From contig JAHBVH010000021.1 in NCBI GenBank assembly GCA_019637645.1, forward strand, positions 1 through 64,000: a stretch of 64,000 nucleotides of DNA, written 5' to 3'. The notes beneath the pieces were generated by a model. That model saw only the letters and a list, made by a program, of their open reading frames with translations, was not told where the DNA came from and did not search any database. Both the position numbers and the translations under genes were made by a program. The stretch comes from Caldilineaceae bacterium. Lineage in GTDB: Bacteria > Chloroflexota > Anaerolineae > Caldilineales > Caldilineaceae. Every line of letters begins with the position of its first letter. The first letter of the stretch is position 1. Below, one piece after another: positions 61,891 through 64,000 of the stretch.

Positions 61891-64000
61891 ATGAATACAA
61901 CTCGCCTACCTTCCCCGCTTCCCTCCCCGGGAACAGCGGAATTTGATCCTACCCAAGTGGCTTTACGTCGTCTGCAACAAGTACGTAAACCCCCCGTGTG
62001 GCTTCGCCCCTTGCGGGGGCTGCTCGACCTAATCTACCTCTCAGCGCAGCGGCTCCGGTATCATGCCGGGTTGAGCTTGCTTTCGTTGCTAGGCGTGATC
62101 CTCGCCATTGCGTTGGTCAGTAGTGCCGCCTTTTTCTCGAATGCGGTTGATACGGTCATTATGCGTCAAGAATTGGCCGAATACAGCCGTGTGACAGGCC
62201 GTCCGCCCCTTTCGTCGCGGATCTACAGCCCCTCTTCGCGGGTAGTCCCTTTGACATTAGAACGTACCGAAGCCTTGGGCGAAAATGTGGCCGCTACCCT
62301 TTCGGCGGAAGTGGGCTTGCCCGCGCGTTCTGTCGGGATGATGGCCGATAGCGGTGTGTTGAATTTACAACCCCTGGCTGATGACGCCCGCTATGCGGGA
62401 AAGCGCTCGCTCGGCAATGTCAATGTGGTCTATTTTCGGGATATTGTGGAGCATGTCCACTTTGACGGACCCCCGTTAGATGATCAGGCATCGGGTGAAC
62501 GGCTGGAAGTCTGGATGTCGGCCGCGCTGGGGGCCAAGCTTGGGCTCCAGCGCGGGGATCAATTTGATCTCACGGGCAGCCAAAATGGGATTCCGATCCC
62601 GATTGTCGTGGCAGGTTTCTGGGAAGCCAACGATGTGAAAGATCCCTTTTGGTTTAGCGATCCAACGCAAACGCTGGCCGATAAATTGCTGGTGCGCCGG
62701 AGCGATTACATCGGCCATGTTGAGGCGCGGCTCGAGCCGAAGGTACGCTCGGTTACGTGGTATGTCATTTTGGATGATGCACAAGCCACGCCGACGCGCG
62801 GACGCAACTATATTGAAGGCTTTCAGAACGCGGCCGTTGTCATTAACAAATATCTGCCCGAGGCGCGGTTGACCTCGCCTTCCGTCTCATTGGGGCGTTT
62901 TGTGGGCCGCCAGACGGTGCTAACGACCCTCTTGCTGGGCTTCAATATTCCCGCTTTGGGCTTTTTGCTCTATTTCTTGATTGTCACCTCGGCGGTCATT
63001 GCCTATTGGCAGCGCCGTGAGACGGCCATTATGATCAGCCGTGGAATGACCCGCTGGGGCGTCCTCAGCTATGTGCTAGTCGAGGGTTTTGTGCTCTTTC
63101 TCATCGGCGCACCCTTGGGCTTGGGGCTGGGGATGTTATTGGCGCGTCTCATGGGCTACACGGTGAGCTTTCTCGATTTTCGGGAGCGGGCTGCCTTGCC
63201 GGTTTCACTAGATGGGCTGAACTTGCCGCTGATCGGCATTACCATGGGTGTGCTCTTGTTGGCTAAACTGTGGACCGCCGCTGCTGGCAGCCGTGAAACG
63301 GTATTAACCCAACAGCGCGAACATGCTCGCCCGCCCCAAGGCCCTTTTTGGTATCGCGCCTATCTTGATCTGATCCTGCTGATTCCGGCTTGGTATGGCT
63401 ATCAGCAATTGTCGCAGCGCGGCTCATTGGGGGCGCTGGTTGAGAATCGCCCCGAAGAACTTTATCAAGATCCACTGTTGATTGTGGTCCCTGCCCTCTT
63501 CGTGGTCGTGATGGCTTTTCTGGCAATGCGTCTCTTTCCTTGGATCATGCGCTTGTTGGACTGGTTGGCTAATCGCACGCCCTGGCTAACGCCCCACTTG
63601 GCCTTGCGTCAGTTGGGCCGCTATAGCCAGAATTATATTAACCCCATGCTGTTGGTGATTGTCTCATTGGCGCTGGGGGTCTACACCTTGTCGATGGCTG
63701 CTAGCTTGGATAAGTGGTTGGTGGACCGCATGTACTACAGCGTTGGTACTGATCTGACCTTTGCGCCCTATTCCGAGACGGAAGCTATGTCTCAGACGCC
63801 TACTGTAGGTGCCGAGTGGATTCCGCCGATTGACGAGTTTGAAACGTTGCCTGGAGCCATCAGCGCGGCGCGCGTGGGCGACTATCGGGCCGAGATCGCC
63901 TTTGCTGCCGAATCCGGCGGGCGGATACGCGGGCGTTTCTTGGGGGTCGATCGGGTTGACTTTATGCAAGTGGCTTGGTTCCGCGGCGATCTGGCGCGTG
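61891..64000 (+). CDS. FtsX-like ABC transporter permease, truncated by window end
   Basis: A frame starting at the ATG at 61891 (MNTTRLPSPLPSPG) stays open to the window end, about 703 codons. After a cytoplasmic tail there is a membrane span (LSLLSLLGVILAIALVSSAAFF), a long extracytoplasmic region (about 65-335) with a MacB-like pattern, then a cluster of spans from about residue 340 (TTLLLGFNIPALGFLLYFLIVTSAVIAYW, followed by RRETAIMISRGMTRWGVLSYVLVEGFVLFLIG). This is the FtsX permease signature region. A second set begins near 590 (LRQLGRYSQNYINPMLLVIVSLALGVYTL), so it is a two-FtsX-domain permease. The ATPase gene is expected beyond the window. AAGCGGA before the ATG is only a weak ribosome-binding site. 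Confidence 0.85.
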   Translation, partial: MNTTRLPSPLPSPGTAEFDPTQVALRRLQQVRKPPVWLRPLRGLLDLIYLSAQRLRYHAGLSLLSLLGVILAIALVSSAAFFSNAVDTVIMRQELAEYSRVTGRPPLSSRIYSPSSRVVPLTLERTEALGENVAATLSAEVGLPARSVGMMADSGVLNLQPLADDARYAGKRSLGNVNVVYFRDIVEHVHFDGPPLDDQASGERLEVWMSAALGAKLGLQRGDQFDLTGSQNGIPIPIVVAGFWEANDVKDPFWFSDPTQTLADKLLVRRSDYIGHVEARLEPKVRSVTWYVILDDAQATPTRGRNYIEGFQNAAVVINKYLPEARLTSPSVSLGRFVGRQTVLTTLLLGFNIPALGFLLYFLIVTSAVIAYWQRRETAIMISRGMTRWGVLSYVLVEGFVLFLIGAPLGLGLGMLLARLMGYTVSFLDFRERAALPVSLDGLNLPLIGITMGVLLLAKLWTAAAGSRETVLTQQREHARPPQGPFWYRAYLDLILLIPAWYGYQQLSQRGSLGALVENRPEELYQDPLLIVVPALFVVVMAFLAMRLFPWIMRLLDWLANRTPWLTPHLALRQLGRYSQNYINPMLLVIVSLALGVYTLSMAASLDKWLVDRMYYSVGTDLTFAPYSETEAMSQTPTVGAEWIPPIDEFETLPGAISAARVGDYRAEIAFAAESGGRIRGRFLGVDRVDFMQVAWFRGDLAR

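Noticed and set aside
1..64000. tRNA, rRNA, CRISPR arrays, insertion sequences
   Set aside because: No T-loop consensus, rRNA blocks, spaced direct repeats or transposase motifs were found by reading; a tRNAscan, Rfam and CRISPR search would be needed to exclude weak cases.

Overview
The window is a 64 kb piece of a bacterial chromosome with mid-50s GC, and it looks like a member of the Chloroflexota (Anaerolineae/Caldilineae side). This is inferred from gene style, not from a marker gene: secreted SH3b-plus-glycosidase proteins, twin-arginine-type solute-binding lipoproteins, a DdrA/Rad52-like annealing protein beside an SSB, LysM/M23 envelope proteins and many ABC exporters. No rRNA, tRNA or CRISPR array was seen. 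Most genes are ordinary chromosomal genes with recognisable Shine-Dalgarno sites, and many neighbours are joined by ATGA stop/start overlaps.

Layout. 1-6 kb: a beta-lactamase-like serine hydrolase, a HAD phosphatase, a PhyH dioxygenase, a luciferase-like oxidoreductase, a CoA-binding protein and a MetY-type sulfhydrylase. 6-20 kb: a CRP-like regulator, Rho with a very long leader, a LysM/M23 endopeptidase, fumarase, an OmpR-type two-component pair, a cytosolic GAF-PAS kinase and an MFS permease. 20-32 kb: a cell-surface carbohydrate cluster with a sugar-nucleotide epimerase, a GT39-type membrane glycosyltransferase and three paralogous SH3b/GH clan A proteins, one of which carries a degenerate GH18 domain. 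32-41.5 kb: a hydroxypyruvate-isomerase-like protein, a VOC protein, a triple-LysM protein, a CapA-like lipoprotein, and a catabolic group (amidohydrolase, toroid-like protein, SIS protein).

41.6-45 kb is the most element-like part. A ribbon-helix-helix gene faces a divergent consensus promoter that drives an unknown 139-aa protein, a DdrA/Rad52-like annealing protein, SSB and an unknown 109-aa protein. The two divergent promoters carry the same 12-base block over their -35 boxes. Just after it lies a compact unit with promoter, perfect Shine-Dalgarno, 26-codon ORF and intrinsic terminator. An unassigned, possibly structured stretch follows, ending in a very strong terminator about 100 bases before a heterodimeric ABC exporter pair.

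49.6-61.2 kb (minus strand) is one long transport region: three tandem copies of a family-5 solute-binding lipoprotein, two permeases, two Opp/Dpp ATPases, and then, 3 bases later, an ECF sigma factor and its membrane-anchored putative anti-sigma. Hairpins separate the binding-protein genes from each other and from the permeases, which would favour binding-protein expression. The window ends inside an FtsX-type permease gene. Intergenic regions also hold several perfect 11-25 bp hairpins, some sharing a CAGGTT/AACCTG core, and three short tandem duplications of 14-24 bp.
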